This document shows, one piece after another, positions 50,900-59,875 of a stretch of DNA of 64,000 nt. Position numbers and translations under genes: made by a program. Positions within the stretch are counted from its first letter, which is position 1. Each line of letters starts with the position of its first letter. Origin of the DNA: DASXAI01 sp963798445 (GTDB lineage: Bacteria > Actinomycetota > Acidimicrobiia > Acidimicrobiales > Ilumatobacteraceae); assembly GCA_963798445.1 (NCBI GenBank), contig CAWCTH010000003.1, positions 310,001-374,000 on the forward strand. The letters are read 5' to 3'. Below the pieces are notes generated by a model. The model ran no database searches and was not told the origin of the DNA. It saw only the letters and a program-made list of their open reading frames with translations.

Positions 50900-51190
50900 A
50901 TGCTGGAGGTTTACGAGCACGGCGACCATGCGCTACGGCTCGTCGGCGAACTCGACGCCGCAACGGCGCCCCAGTTGCAATGCCATCTCGAAGCGCACGG
51001 CCGAGTCACGCATCTTGACTTCTCGGGGGTCACGTTCATCGACTCCAGCGGCCTTCGTGTGCTGGTGATGGCTGCGAGAGCAGCCCGCGCCTGTGCGATC
51101 ACACTGGTCGGACCGAGCGCTCATGTCCGTCGCGTCCTGGATATGACCGGGCTGCTCGAGTCGTTTCGCATCGAACCCACGTCGACGTGA
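50900..51190 (+). CDS. STAS-domain anti-sigma-factor antagonist
   Basis: A 96-residue stand-alone STAS protein: HALRLVGELDAATAPQLQCH, HLDFSGVTFIDSSGLRVLVM and AHVRRVLDMTGLLESFRIE. The DSSGL serine is the residue phosphorylated by anti-sigma kinases in SpoIIAA/RsbV-type partner switching. ATG 50900 follows GGGAGGAG. It ends TGATG, shared with the start of the next cupin gene. No anti-sigma factor is encoded nearby. Confidence 0.9.
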   Translation: MLEVYEHGDHALRLVGELDAATAPQLQCHLEAHGRVTHLDFSGVTFIDSSGLRVLVMAARAARACAITLVGPSAHVRRVLDMTGLLESFRIEPTST

Positions 51191-51603
51191 TGGGCGTCGT
51201 GATTGCCTCTACGGAACCGCTACGTGGGAGGATCGAAGCGGAAAGCGTCGCGATGTGGGAGGTCCAGCGTGCCTTCCGCCCGGACGGGTACGTGATCGCC
51301 GATCTCATCGCGTGGAAGGTCATCATCCCGCCCGAACGAGGCAAACCACAGCTGCGGACACATGAGGGCTACGAATGGCTCTACGTGCTCACCGGGGAGC
51401 TCCGACTCATCATCGGCGAGCACGACATCACCATGAAGCCCGCAGAAGTCGCCGAGTTCGACACCCAGGTGCCGCACTGGTTCGGCCCAGCCGGTGATCG
51501 GCCCGTCGAGATCCTCAGCATCCTCAGCCGCGAAGGTGAACGCATCCACGTCCGCGCTGCCCCACGGCGCAAGACGCCGGACCGGTCGGCTAGCGGACGC
51601 TGA
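51190..51603 (+). CDS. cupin-domain protein of the XRE-cupin C-domain type
   Basis: A 137-residue cupin (THEGYEWLYVLTGELRLIIG, EHDITMKPAEVAEFDTQVPH, WFGPAGDRPVEILSILSREG). The GYEWLYVLTG and AEFDTQVPHWFG segments are those seen in the C-terminal sensor half of XRE-cupin regulators, but there is no helix-turn-helix here. ATG 51190 shares bases with the STAS stop, so the two genes are coupled. It probably binds a small ligand. Confidence 0.82.
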   Translation: MGVVIASTEPLRGRIEAESVAMWEVQRAFRPDGYVIADLIAWKVIIPPERGKPQLRTHEGYEWLYVLTGELRLIIGEHDITMKPAEVAEFDTQVPHWFGPAGDRPVEILSILSREGERIHVRAAPRRKTPDRSASGR

Positions 51604-51674
51604 GCACGGCCGGCGTCGGCCTTCGACACCGTCGCGACGAGCCGACCGCTTGGGGGACTGGCCCCGAGCTCGCG

Positions 51675-52388
51675 TTAGTCAGCCATCGCCATTTGGTCTC
51701 TGGCGACCCGGCTCTCCAGCCTGAACCCCTTCCACGCGCAGTAGATGCCGAGCGACAGCTCCCACGCGGCCTCCGGCAGTGTCAGCAGGCCGGAAAGCGT
51801 CTCACCGTTCTTGTACACACCGCACAGGATCATGACGAACGAGAAGATCAGTAGCGAGCCACCGATCAGACCCAGCACCGCCATCCGAGGTGGCACCAGC
51901 GCGGATCGGTACATCAAGTAGCCCAGTATCAGGCCGTTGCCGATTCCTGCCACGAGTCCCGGTCCCCACTGGAACGCCCATTCGTAGGTGTCCGCCAGCG
52001 AATTACCTGTAACAGCGACCGCCGCGGCGTCGGCAGCTGACGCCAACGAGTCCGCCAGGTTCACCACCGACATGATGCTGATGATGCCGATCGCGGCGAA
52101 GACCGACTCCATGATGCGAGCGGCGACGTATCCGAGCCCAAGGGTTGGGTAGTGCCGTCGCACCAGCGGATAAAGGACGACCGCGGTTCCGATCTGGGTG
52201 ACAATCAGTCCGAACTCGAGCACCGCGCCGAGCCTGATGCTGTTGATGGAAGTGTCCCCAGGGACGAAGCGAACGTCGCTCCAGCTCGCGCCCAGTCCGT
52301 TCACGAACAGCAGCCGAGCCGGGATGCTCGTGACGAACGTGCCGATGAACAACCAGCCGAAGATTCGTCCAGTTCGTTGAACATCCAT
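51675..52388 (-). CDS. DUF4386-type membrane protein
   Basis: A 237-residue protein with about six membrane helices (GRIFGWLFIGTFVTSIPARL, LEFGLIVTQIGTAVVLYPLV, SVFAAIGIISIMSVVNLADS, MAVLGLIGGSLLIFSFVMIL). The order and the WEFALSIYL-like last segment (AAWELSLGIYCAWKGFR) match DUF4386 proteins. Function of the family is unknown. Start ATG 52388. Confidence 0.85.
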   Translation of the reverse strand: MDVQRTGRIFGWLFIGTFVTSIPARLLFVNGLGASWSDVRFVPGDTSINSIRLGAVLEFGLIVTQIGTAVVLYPLVRRHYPTLGLGYVAARIMESVFAAIGIISIMSVVNLADSLASAADAAAVAVTGNSLADTYEWAFQWGPGLVAGIGNGLILGYLMYRSALVPPRMAVLGLIGGSLLIFSFVMILCGVYKNGETLSGLLTLPEAAWELSLGIYCAWKGFRLESRVARDQMAMAD

Positions 52389-52535
52389 TGAGAGCTACCT
52401 CCCCCTCGCTTCGTACCGCTCAACCACCCTCGGTCCCCACCGTGACGGTCGGCGTCGCAATCGTGTGCAGAGGTCTGCCGCCCCGTGCGGGATCGCGCCA
52501 CAACATAACGCGGTGTAGCAAGCCCGTATGACGAG

Positions 52536-52623
52536 TCACTGGTTGTAGGTGTCGCGAGCTCCAGCAGCGACCACGGGTGGCGCTGACGAGGAGAGTGCGG
52601 CGACAACTCGAACGCCGAGTGCC
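52536..52623 (-). pseudogene. 3' part of a small frame interrupted by the IS21-type insertion
   Basis: Removing the insertion and one copy of the ATTGC duplication rejoins this segment with 54969-55132 into an uninterrupted 83-codon frame (from ATG 55132; or ATG 55057, about 58 codons). It reads SDAMALGVRVVAALSSSAPP, VVAAGARDTYNQ at its end. The lengths of the two parts add to a multiple of three. I do not recognise a family, so the frame may still be chance. Confidence 0.3.
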
Positions 52624-52628
52624 ATTGC
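52624..52628. repeat. target-site duplication, left copy (ATTGC)
   Basis: ATTGC directly abuts the left end of the IS21-type element and is repeated at 54969-54973 directly after the right end. IS21 elements make 4-8 bp duplications, so this fits a genuine insertion rather than an assembly join. Confidence 0.8.
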
Positions 52629-52782
52629 TGTGAGCGCTCGGTGAGATCCGCGGTCTGCGCTCACTGAAATCCGCGGTTGATGTCGGGGTCTTCTGGCCGG
52701 CGTTGACCATCCCACCCGGGAGCGGGTGGTTCCTCCAGCGTGTCGAGCGACCAAGCCACGACCGTTGGAGGAACCGCTCTCC

Positions 52783-54110
52783 ATGATGAACCAGGAGACG
52801 TACGTGAAAGTGCATGAACTGCGAAGGCAGGGCTGGACGCTGACCGAGATCGCGGCCGAGACCGGGTTCCACCCGGCCACCATCTCCCAGCTACTTGAAG
52901 GCCGACGGCCCTCCTGCCAAGCGGCAGGTCCCTGACACCGCTCTGGTGATGAACGCCCGCTGGAAGGATCGCATCGCCGCGTTGATCGGGACGTACCCGC
53001 GTCTGTTGGGGATCAGCGTTCATAACAAGATCCACGCGGAAGGGTTCACCGGCGGCTACTCGACGGTCACCCGGGAACTGCGGGCGATCCGCGGCCCGCG
53101 GTTCCGGGCCGCCGATGGGGCGTCGATGCCGATCCACACCGACCCTGGTGAGGAAGCCCAGTTCGACTTCTGTGACCTGTCGGACTGGGCCCGACGCTGG
53201 GGCTGGCCGACGCCGTTGTGGTGCTTCGGGATGATCTTGTGCTGGTCGCGTTGGCGGATCTGGTGGTTCACCACCTCTGAGGACCGTGAGCACACCTTCG
53301 AAGGCATCGCCCGGTTCTTCGACGCCGTCGGCGGGGTCCCGGCGGCGAACCGGACCGACCGGATGGGGGCGCTCGGACGGTCCCAGGGCCGCCGGTTCGT
53401 GCTGCACCCACCGACGATCGGCTTCGCGGCGCATCACGCGACCACGATCACGTCGTGCAAGGCCGGCGACGCCAAGCGCAAAGGCAAGGTCGAGCGGCCG
53501 TTCCGTCAGCTGCAGGAGACGTTCCTCCCGGAGGTCGAGCTCGACGGCATCCCGCACGATCTGGCCGAGCTGAACCGACGCGCCCAGCGCTGGCTCGAGG
53601 CCCGGGTCCACCAGGTCAAGTCCCGCTCCACTGGTGAACTGCCGGCGGATCGGCTGATCGTCGAGCGCCCGTTCCTCAGCCCATTGCCGCGGACGCGGTT
53701 CGACACCGACTACGTCGAGACCCGCCGGGTGCACAACATCATCCCGTTCATCTCCGTCGACGGCGGCCACTACGGACTGCCGCCCGACGTGCTCGGCCAA
53801 CTCGTCGAGATCCGCCGCCCCGTCGACGTCATCCGAGTTCACGGTCCGTCACGCCGGGCGCGGTCGTGGTCACCCACGTACTCGAAGACGAACCCGGGCC
53901 CGGACATCGTCTGGCGACCCGGAGCATCGCGCCGCCACCGAAGCCATCGCCCTGGCCGGCCGCCCGAACAACGACGGCCGTCACCTTCACCTCGTCAGCC
54001 CACCAGCCGAGCACCGGCCTGGGAGCAGTTGGAACTCGGTGACGGCGACTTCGACGTCGAGGCCCCCGATCTCGCCGCCGCGTTACGGCATCGACGGCGA
54101 ACTCGCATGA
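52783..54110 (+). pseudogene. istA: IS21 transposase IstA, several frameshifts
   Basis: ATG 52783 (GGAGGAACC upstream) opens an HTH N terminus (YVKVHELRRQGWTLTEIAAE, TGFHPATIS). At about 52892 the frame shifts by one base into KADGPPAKRQVPD. The main frame has the DDE-type catalytic region: EAQFDFCDLS, then NRTDRMGALG and KRKGKVERPFRQLQETFLPE. Beyond about 53850 it loses sense (RRARSWSPTYSKTNPG), while other frames give VTPGAVVVTHVLEDEPGPG, HRAATEAIALAGRPNNDGRH and finally RYGIDGELA with a TGA at 54108-54110 overlapping the istB ATG. At least four indels are needed, so the transposase is probably inactive unless the sequence is faulty. Confidence 0.85.
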
Positions 54111-54886
54111 GCACCGACTTCTACGAACAGATCAAGGCCGATCTCGGCTACCTCCACCTCGACGCCGCCGCCACCACGTTCGCCGTCCTGGCCGAGGAGG
54201 CCCGCACGAACGACTGGTCCCACATCGAGTTCCTGGCCCGGCTCGTCGCCGAACAAGCCACCGCCGATCGGGACCGCCGCCTCGCCGCCCGGCTGCGTTA
54301 CGCCCGGTTCCCCTACCGGCGCCGGCTCGACGACTTCGACTTCGAGTTCCAACCCACCGTGGATCGCAAGCTCGTCGAGGACCTCGCCACCTTGCGGTTC
54401 ATCGACGAGAACCGGCCGATCTTGTTCCTCGGTCAACCCGGCTGCGGCAAGACCCACCTCGCCGTCGCCCTCGCGACCGTCGCGGTCGAGGCCGGCTACC
54501 GCGGCTACTTCACCACCGCCGACACCATGTGCAAGACCCTCATCCGCGCCCAACACGACGGCACCCTGACCACGAAGCTGAAGACCTACACCGCACCGAC
54601 CGTGCTCGTCATCGATGACGTCGGGCTCCTACCGATCGGCGGGACCGACGGCGCCGCCATGTTCTTCCACGTCGTCAACACCCGCTACGAGAAAGGCCAC
54701 CCCACCTTCGTCACCACCAACCGCGGCCTGCCCGCCTGGGGACAGATCTTCGGCGACGCCGTCGTCGCCGCCGCCATCCTGGACCGGCTCATGCACAAAG
54801 CCGTCGTGTTCAACATCCGAGGCCCGTCCTGGCGCCTCCGAGAGCACAACGGCCTCGAGATCGCCACCACCAACCCCGACCGATAA
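54107..54886 (+). CDS. istB: IS21 helper ATPase IstB
   Basis: A 259-residue IstB-type AAA+ ATPase: TDFYEQIKADLGYLHLDAAA, a Walker A FLGQPGCGKTHLAVALA, Walker B TVLVIDDVGLLPIGG and the ARG-rich end (FNIRGPSWRLREHNGLEI). It helps IstA choose and hold the target DNA. ATG 54107 overlaps the predicted istA stop (ATGA). The frame is intact. Confidence 0.93.
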   Translation: MSTDFYEQIKADLGYLHLDAAATTFAVLAEEARTNDWSHIEFLARLVAEQATADRDRRLAARLRYARFPYRRRLDDFDFEFQPTVDRKLVEDLATLRFIDENRPILFLGQPGCGKTHLAVALATVAVEAGYRGYFTTADTMCKTLIRAQHDGTLTTKLKTYTAPTVLVIDDVGLLPIGGTDGAAMFFHVVNTRYEKGHPTFVTTNRGLPAWGQIFGDAVVAAAILDRLMHKAVVFNIRGPSWRLREHNGLEIATTNPDR

Positions 54887-54968
54887 CCTCACCCCACCAG
54901 CCAGCAACCATCAGCATCAACCGCGGATTCCGCTGAGCATCGAACGCGTCTTCTCCTGAGCGCTCACA

Positions 54969-55132
54969 ATTGCGTCGCTAAAGGCGGGAACCGTCTGCGT
55001 GCGGACGGGTGCTATCGAGTCCGCGTACGGCACGAGTGTCTGCGAAGTCGATTTCATCGCATTGCAGCTCGGTCTCGAGCCGGCCGAACGAGCACGTCTC
55101 GCCCGACGTCGGCCGGGACTCCCGCCGCGCAA
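54969..55132 (-). pseudogene. 5' part of a small frame interrupted by the IS21-type insertion, plus right target duplication
   Basis: ATG 55132 or 55057 opens a frame (KSTSQTLVPYADSIAPVRTQ, TVPAFSDA) that runs into the element at the right ATTGC copy (54969-54973). Its continuation lies at 52536-52623. See that entry for the reconstruction. No family recognised. Confidence 0.3.
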
Positions 55133-55238
55133 GCCCGCGCTGCGTCAGGGTCCGTCTCACGTAAGCAAGGATCGAGAGCGTCGCCATGACCAGCGCGACA
55201 GCCCATGGGCGGGCCCAGGCGGCAGCGCTGTGACGATG

Positions 55239-55770
55239 ATGACCGCGATCGTCCAGGAGAGGTACGGCCCTTCGCCCGAAGATGTGCTCCGCGTTGCCGA
55301 AGTCGAAACGCTAACGATCGGCGACAACGAGGTTCTTGTACGGGCGAGCGCGTCAAGCGTTGATCGAGGCACACGGCATGTGATGGCCGGCCTGCCGTAG
55401 CCGATCCGGCTCGCAGGTTTCGGGCTTCGCCAACCGAAGGCCTCAACCCGGGCCGGTGCCTTGCCGGCGTCGTCGAAGCTGTCGGTGGCGACGCCTCCGG
55501 GCTAAGGCCGGGCGACCAGATCTTCGACATCTCCGAGGGAGGCTCGTTCGCTGAGTACCTGGCGGCCCGAGCGAGCAAGCTCACACGAAAGCCGGCGAAC
55601 CCTCACGTTCGAACAGGCCGCCGCAGTCCCGATGTCTGGGCTCACCGCGCTGCAGGCCGTACGAGACAAGGCACATGTGACCCCGGGACAGACCGTGCTG
55701 ATCGTCGGCGCCTCGGGAGGTGTCAGAACGTCCGATGTCCAGATCGCTAAGGCCTTCGGCGCCGAAGTCC
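55239..55770 (+). pseudogene. decayed zinc-independent NAD(P)H quinone oxidoreductase (MDR family)
   Basis: ATG 55239 encodes TAIVQERYGPSPEDVLRVAE, then DNEVLVRASASSVDRGTRHV, a typical quinone-reductase N terminus. TAG at 55398-55400 interrupts the phrase GLPxPIRLAGFGLRQPKA where a Tyr codon is expected. Further shifts are needed to read NPGRCLAGVVEAVGGDASG, then EGGSFAEYLAARASKL and TALQAVRDKAHVTPGQTVLI, VGASGGV (the nucleotide-binding turn). Homology ends near AKAFGAEV at about 55770, so the C-terminal third is absent; an unrelated-looking tail (EASDDRVGDVSLGVPVLGPF) follows. The gene appears dead by several lesions. Confidence 0.8.
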
Positions 55771-56018
55771 CGCATAGAGACCGTCGTCGTGGAGGCGAGC
55801 GACGACAGGGTCGGCGATGTGTCCCTCGGCGTCCCCGTACTCGGCCCATTCGTCCGCCGTTGAAGACCGCCGCAGCCTACGCGGGCGTTGCTGTTCGGCG
55901 CCCCGGCGACTCCAGCATCGCTGCGAGGCATCTCTTGAGGAAGCGGACGCCGGGGTGAAGACTGCGGGTGTGGCCGGATGATGTCAGGGCCGCCAGAGGG
56001 GAAACCAGAGGTGGCGCC

Positions 56019-57456
56019 ATGCGGCAGCTGACCGGCTTTGACTCGTCCTTCCTCTACGCGGAGACGCCACGGGCCCATATGGCCGGGGGAGGCGTATCGA
56101 TTTACGATCCGTCGACCGCGCCCGGCGGCCAGGTGACGTTCAAGGGGATCCTCGCCCACATCGACAGCCGCCTTCACGAGGCCCGGATGTTCCGCGAGCG
56201 CCTCGTGCGGGTGCCGTTCGACCTCGATCATCCCTACTGGATTGACGATCCCGATTTCGACCTGGAGTTCCACGTACGGCACATCGCCCTGCCCAGGCCG
56301 GGTGACTGGCGGCAGCTCTGCATCCAGGTCGCCCGACTCGTGTCGCGGCCCCTCGATCTCGATCGGCCGTTGTGGGAGCTGTACGTCATCGAGGGTCTCG
56401 ACAAGGTGGATGGCTTGCCCGAAGGCAGCTTTGCCGTAGTCACCAAGGTCCACCACGCCGCCATCGACGGCATGTCGGGAATGGAGATGACCAGCGCCAT
56501 CCACGACGACTCGCCCAACGCCGAGCCGCAGCCACCGGACACGACATGGCGGCCCGAGCCCATCCCGTCGACGGGCGAGCTCCTGAGTTCGCGCTGGCGC
56601 GAACAACGCCCGGCGGCCAATGCACTTTGTCCGGGTCATGGGCCGGACCATCCCGACCATCGGCCGGCTGCAGAGTCAGATCCGACGCCGGACCATCCAA
56701 CCCCCGCCCACCACCATCCCGCGCACACGGTGGAGCGGGCCCGTCACCGCCCACCGCGTCTTCGATGGTGTGCGGTTGGACCTCACCGACCTCCGCAACA
56801 TCAAGGACGCGGTGCCGGGCGCCACCATCAACGACGTCGTGCTCACCATTGTCGGCGGCGCGCTACGGCGCTACCTCCTCTCGAAGGACGAACTTCCGGA
56901 CGACCCGCTCATCGCCATGGCACCGATCTCGGTGCGATCCGAGGCCGAACGGGGTGCCGCCGGCAATCTCGTGTCCGGCATGTTCACCACGCTCGGGACG
57001 AACGTCGCCGATCCGCTCGAACGGCTGATCACCGTGCGGGAGGGCACTCACCACTCCAAAGAGTTCGCCAACGCGATTGGGGCGCGGACCCTCCTCGACT
57101 TCGCCGACCTGATGCCCGGTGGCCTCGTCGGTCTCGGCGCCAGGACCTCCGCCCGCCTTTCGCTGGCCAACCGCATGCGACCGGTGTTCAACACGACGGT
57201 GACCAACATGCCCGGGCCCCGTCACCCGCTGTACATGGCCGGGGCCCAACTGGTGGCGCTGTACGGCGCCGGAATGATCGGCGACGGCATGGGTCTCATC
57301 CATCCCGTGATGAGCTACTGCGGCGACATCACCATCTCGTTCACCTCATGCCGGGAGATGCTGCCCGATCCCGGCTTCTACACCGAATGCCTACTGGAAT
57401 CGTTCCACGACCTCGCCGAGGCCGCCGGGACCACTGCGGCCGAGCGCCATGGCTGA
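56019..57456 (+). pseudogene. wax ester synthase/diacylglycerol acyltransferase-type protein, frameshifted
   Basis: The first frame from ATG 56019 gives LTGFDSSFLYAETPRAHMAG, FDLDHPYWIDDPDFDLEFHV and the active-site HHxxxDG motif in VTKVHHAAIDGMSGMEM. At about 56610-56620 it shifts by one base in a GGCGGCC run to HFVRVMGRTIPTIGRL and runs to 57456 with NDVVLTIVGGALRRYLLSKD, NLVSGMFTTLGTNVADPLER, NTTVTNMPGPRHPLYMAGAQ and the final SYCGDITISFTSCREMLPDP. Joined length is about 478 codons, normal for the family, which makes storage lipid (triacylglycerol or wax ester) from acyl-CoA. Either inactivated or affected by a sequence error. Confidence 0.88.
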
Positions 57457-57473
57457 CGCCGACGTTGTGCTCG

Positions 57474-57896
57474 TTACGACCGCGCGTCGGGATCGTCGTC
57501 CGAGGTGTCGTCGGCGACCGGTTCGCGAGCACCCGTGACCGCGCTGGCCAGCCTCACGAACGGCCGCTGAAACGCGACGATCTGTTCGCTCGCCCGAGCT
57601 AGGCGCTCGACGATGACCTGGATGTCATCGAGTTGCTTCTGCAGGAGCGCAACCTGCGCCCGTTGCTCCTCCAACTGGCGCTTGACCCCTTGGATCTGAA
57701 TGATGGGTGGTCCGAACGCGTCCATCATCTTCTGTGTGTTCTCGAGCTGTTCGCCGGCGGCAGAGAGTCCGCGCAGGCCGGCGGCCAAGACCTGGCGCTG
57801 CTGAGAGCTCAACGCGGCGCGCGCCATCGCCTGCTGAATCTGACGCAAGGCGTTTCGCCCGGCGGGCAGCCATGGGTTTGGATCCCGATCACTCAT
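57474..57896 (-). CDS. coiled-coil protein of unknown function
   Basis: A 140-residue helical protein (ALRQIQQAMARAALSSQQRQ, LSAAGEQLENTQKMMDAFGP, LEEQRAQVALLQKQLDDIQV) with a possible coiled coil at about 75-115 and a disordered acidic tail (DDTSDDDPDA). It has no membrane segment. The layout is reminiscent of granule- or polymer-associated helical proteins, and a phasin-like gene lies 2.4 kb away, but I cannot assign it. Confidence 0.6.
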   Translation of the reverse strand: MSDRDPNPWLPAGRNALRQIQQAMARAALSSQQRQVLAAGLRGLSAAGEQLENTQKMMDAFGPPIIQIQGVKRQLEEQRAQVALLQKQLDDIQVIVERLARASEQIVAFQRPFVRLASAVTGAREPVADDTSDDDPDARS

Positions 57897-57983
57897 CTCG
57901 AACCCTCCGGGTGTCAGCGCCGGGCGACCGTGAAGCGTGTCGTCTTGACGGGACGAGGTAGACCGCGCGGGCGTTCATCGTGC

Positions 57984-58859
57984 TCAGGCCTTCGGGGCTC
58001 CGGGCCGTGTCATGAGGCCCGTCATCATTCGGGCCATGTTGTCGGTGAGCTCGCGCGGCAGCAAACGCTCGGCGGCAGTGATGGTCATGGCGTCGAACCC
58101 GACGAGGTATCGGCGCAGCGGGCGGCGGTTCTCGATGGCTGAGGAGATCGTTCGGGCAACGATCGACGGCGGCGGGGCGAACCGGCCCGCCGTGGCGAAC
58201 CCGTCCGCGGCGCGTTCGTAGGCAGCGCGGTACGGCGAGTCCTTGCGGGCGGCGAGCTCCTTCGCCTTGTCAGCGGGGCGGGCATCGATGCCGGTGCGGA
58301 AGAATCCGGGCTCCACAATTGCGACCTTGACGCCGAAACTGGCCACTTCCATACGGAGCACATCAGACAGCGCTTCCAACCCGAACTTCGACGCGTGGTA
58401 CCACCCATTCAACGGCATCACGGCCGCCTTACCGAACATCGACGACACCATCACGATGCGCCCGGCGCCGCGGGCGCGCATGGCAGGCAGCGCGCAGGCG
58501 CTCACGACCGCGGGCGCGACCAGATTGACGTCGAGTTGTGCCTTGGCGTCGGCGGCCGAGACCTCCTCGACGGCGCCCATCTCGGAGTAGCCGGCGTTGT
58601 TCACGACGGCGTAGAAGTTGGGCAGCTCAGGCCACGTCGCCACGATCGCGGCGTGGTCGGACACGTCGAGCACTACCGGGTGGATCTTGGCGCCGACGCC
58701 AGCCTTCACGGCCTCGGCGACGAGATCGTCGCCCTTGGCGGCGGTGCGCACCGTCCCCCATGTGTCCCAGCCCCGCGACGCCAGACGCAGGGCAGTGCTG
58801 AGCCCGATGCCGGAGTTCGCTCCAGTGATCAGCACCGGTCCTGGACGTTCGGCCATCAT
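57984..58859 (-). CDS. short-chain dehydrogenase/reductase
   Basis: A 291-residue classical SDR: cofactor motif TGANSGIG, NNAG in FYAVVNNAGYSEMG, catalytic Ser in VMVSSMFGKA and YxxxK in GWYHASKFGLEALSDVLRME. The C-terminal extension (LPRELTDNMARMMTGLMTRP) suggests membrane or partner contact. The substrate is unknown. ATG 58859 is preferred; a GTG at 58910 with GGGGAACGAG upstream would add 17 residues. Confidence 0.9.
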   Translation of the reverse strand: MMAERPGPVLITGANSGIGLSTALRLASRGWDTWGTVRTAAKGDDLVAEAVKAGVGAKIHPVVLDVSDHAAIVATWPELPNFYAVVNNAGYSEMGAVEEVSAADAKAQLDVNLVAPAVVSACALPAMRARGAGRIVMVSSMFGKAAVMPLNGWYHASKFGLEALSDVLRMEVASFGVKVAIVEPGFFRTGIDARPADKAKELAARKDSPYRAAYERAADGFATAGRFAPPPSIVARTISSAIENRRPLRRYLVGFDAMTITAAERLLPRELTDNMARMMTGLMTRPGAPKA

Positions 58860-59005
58860 GTCGTCGCCGTCTGCACCCGCACCATCCGCTGCTGCATCGG
58901 CGCTCCTCACCTCGTTCCCCAGAGCGAACCTACTAGCACGGCGAAGGAACCGAACCACGATCCAACGACGACGTCGTCGCTCGACGTAGCCGACGTCATC
59001 CGTGG

Positions 59006-59851
59006 TCACCGAGGGCGGCCTCGCACCAACGCGACCGCCAGTCGGCCGGCGCGCTCGACGAGGTTGAACTGCAGCATCGCCAGCTGTTCGTAGGTGACGG
59101 GTTCGGTCCAGCCGGCGAAGGCCAACGCCACGGTGACGGCGCGTTCGTGCACGGTGACGTCGCGCACCTGCGCGCCGATGGCCGTAAGGGACGCCGTCGA
59201 CAGTGATCGGCGCGGGCGCCAACGCCTGGGGATCGTGATTCGACGCCCGGCGATCTGGAGTCGCTCGGCCACCACATCGACCGTCTCTGCGTGGGTCTCG
59301 ACCCGTCCGGTCACCTCACCGACGAGCCGGCCGCGCTTCCATCCAATCGACACACACCCGTCGGCGCCCAGCCGCAACGAACGTCCGAGGTCGGCGGCGC
59401 TAGAAGGAAGCCATGTCCGTACGTCGTCGACGGTGAGCGTGGCGATCAACGAGATCGGCCCGCACCGCACGAGTGGCCGCAGCCCAAGTACGGCGTCGAC
59501 GTTCACGGTGCTCAGTTCGATGCGATCGATGCAGCGGCCGCTGGTGGTCACGTCGCGCAGCGTCGCGTCGACTGACTCGAGCAAGTCCACGCGCCCGGCG
59601 GCCTCGTCGTTGGCGTCCCCAGGTTCGAGTAGCCGGGCCATACCGGTCGTCGCCGCGTCGACCGTGTCGAGCCACCACGCCACGGGATCAAGCACACGGG
59701 CTGACGTCGGATCGCTGGGCACCACGGCGACCCGTTCGATGCGAGCGACGACCGCGCCCTCTGGACGGGACAGTTCGATGGTTCGGCCGACCAGCCGGCC
59801 GGTGCCGAGGGCAAGGATGTCGGTGAGCAACCCCTGCATCGGCGACGCCAT
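59006..59851 (-). CDS. uncharacterised protein, LmeA/DUF2993-like
   Basis: A 281-residue protein beginning MQGLLTDILALGTGRLVGRT, with repeated beta-strand segments (DRIELSTVNVDAVLGLRPLV, GPISLIATLTVDDVRTWLPS, WKRGRLVGEVTGRVETHAET). The layout of a lipid-binding beta domain followed by VTVALAFAGWTEPVTYEQLA resembles LmeA/DUF2993 phospholipid-binding proteins of actinobacteria, but it lacks a clear signal peptide, so the assignment is tentative. Confidence 0.55.
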   Translation of the reverse strand: MASPMQGLLTDILALGTGRLVGRTIELSRPEGAVVARIERVAVVPSDPTSARVLDPVAWWLDTVDAATTGMARLLEPGDANDEAAGRVDLLESVDATLRDVTTSGRCIDRIELSTVNVDAVLGLRPLVRCGPISLIATLTVDDVRTWLPSSAADLGRSLRLGADGCVSIGWKRGRLVGEVTGRVETHAETVDVVAERLQIAGRRITIPRRWRPRRSLSTASLTAIGAQVRDVTVHERAVTVALAFAGWTEPVTYEQLAMLQFNLVERAGRLAVALVRGRPR

Positions 59852-59875
59852 GGAAACAGTGTCGCGCTCGCTCCG

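Larger units (their letters stand above)
52629..54968 (+). mobile_element. IS21-family insertion sequence, complete ends, decayed transposase
   Basis: A 2340-bp element. The left end TGTGAGCGCTC (52629-52639) is the reverse complement of the right end GAGCGCTCACA (54958-54968), with further partial match inward. A second inverted pair lies inside (52659-52682 with 54915-54938, matching at 20 or so of 24 positions), as IS21 elements often have multiple terminal repeats. ATTGC occurs directly outside both ends (52624-52628 and 54969-54973), a 5-bp target duplication. It carries an istA-like gene with several frameshifts and an intact istB. Confidence 0.9.
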
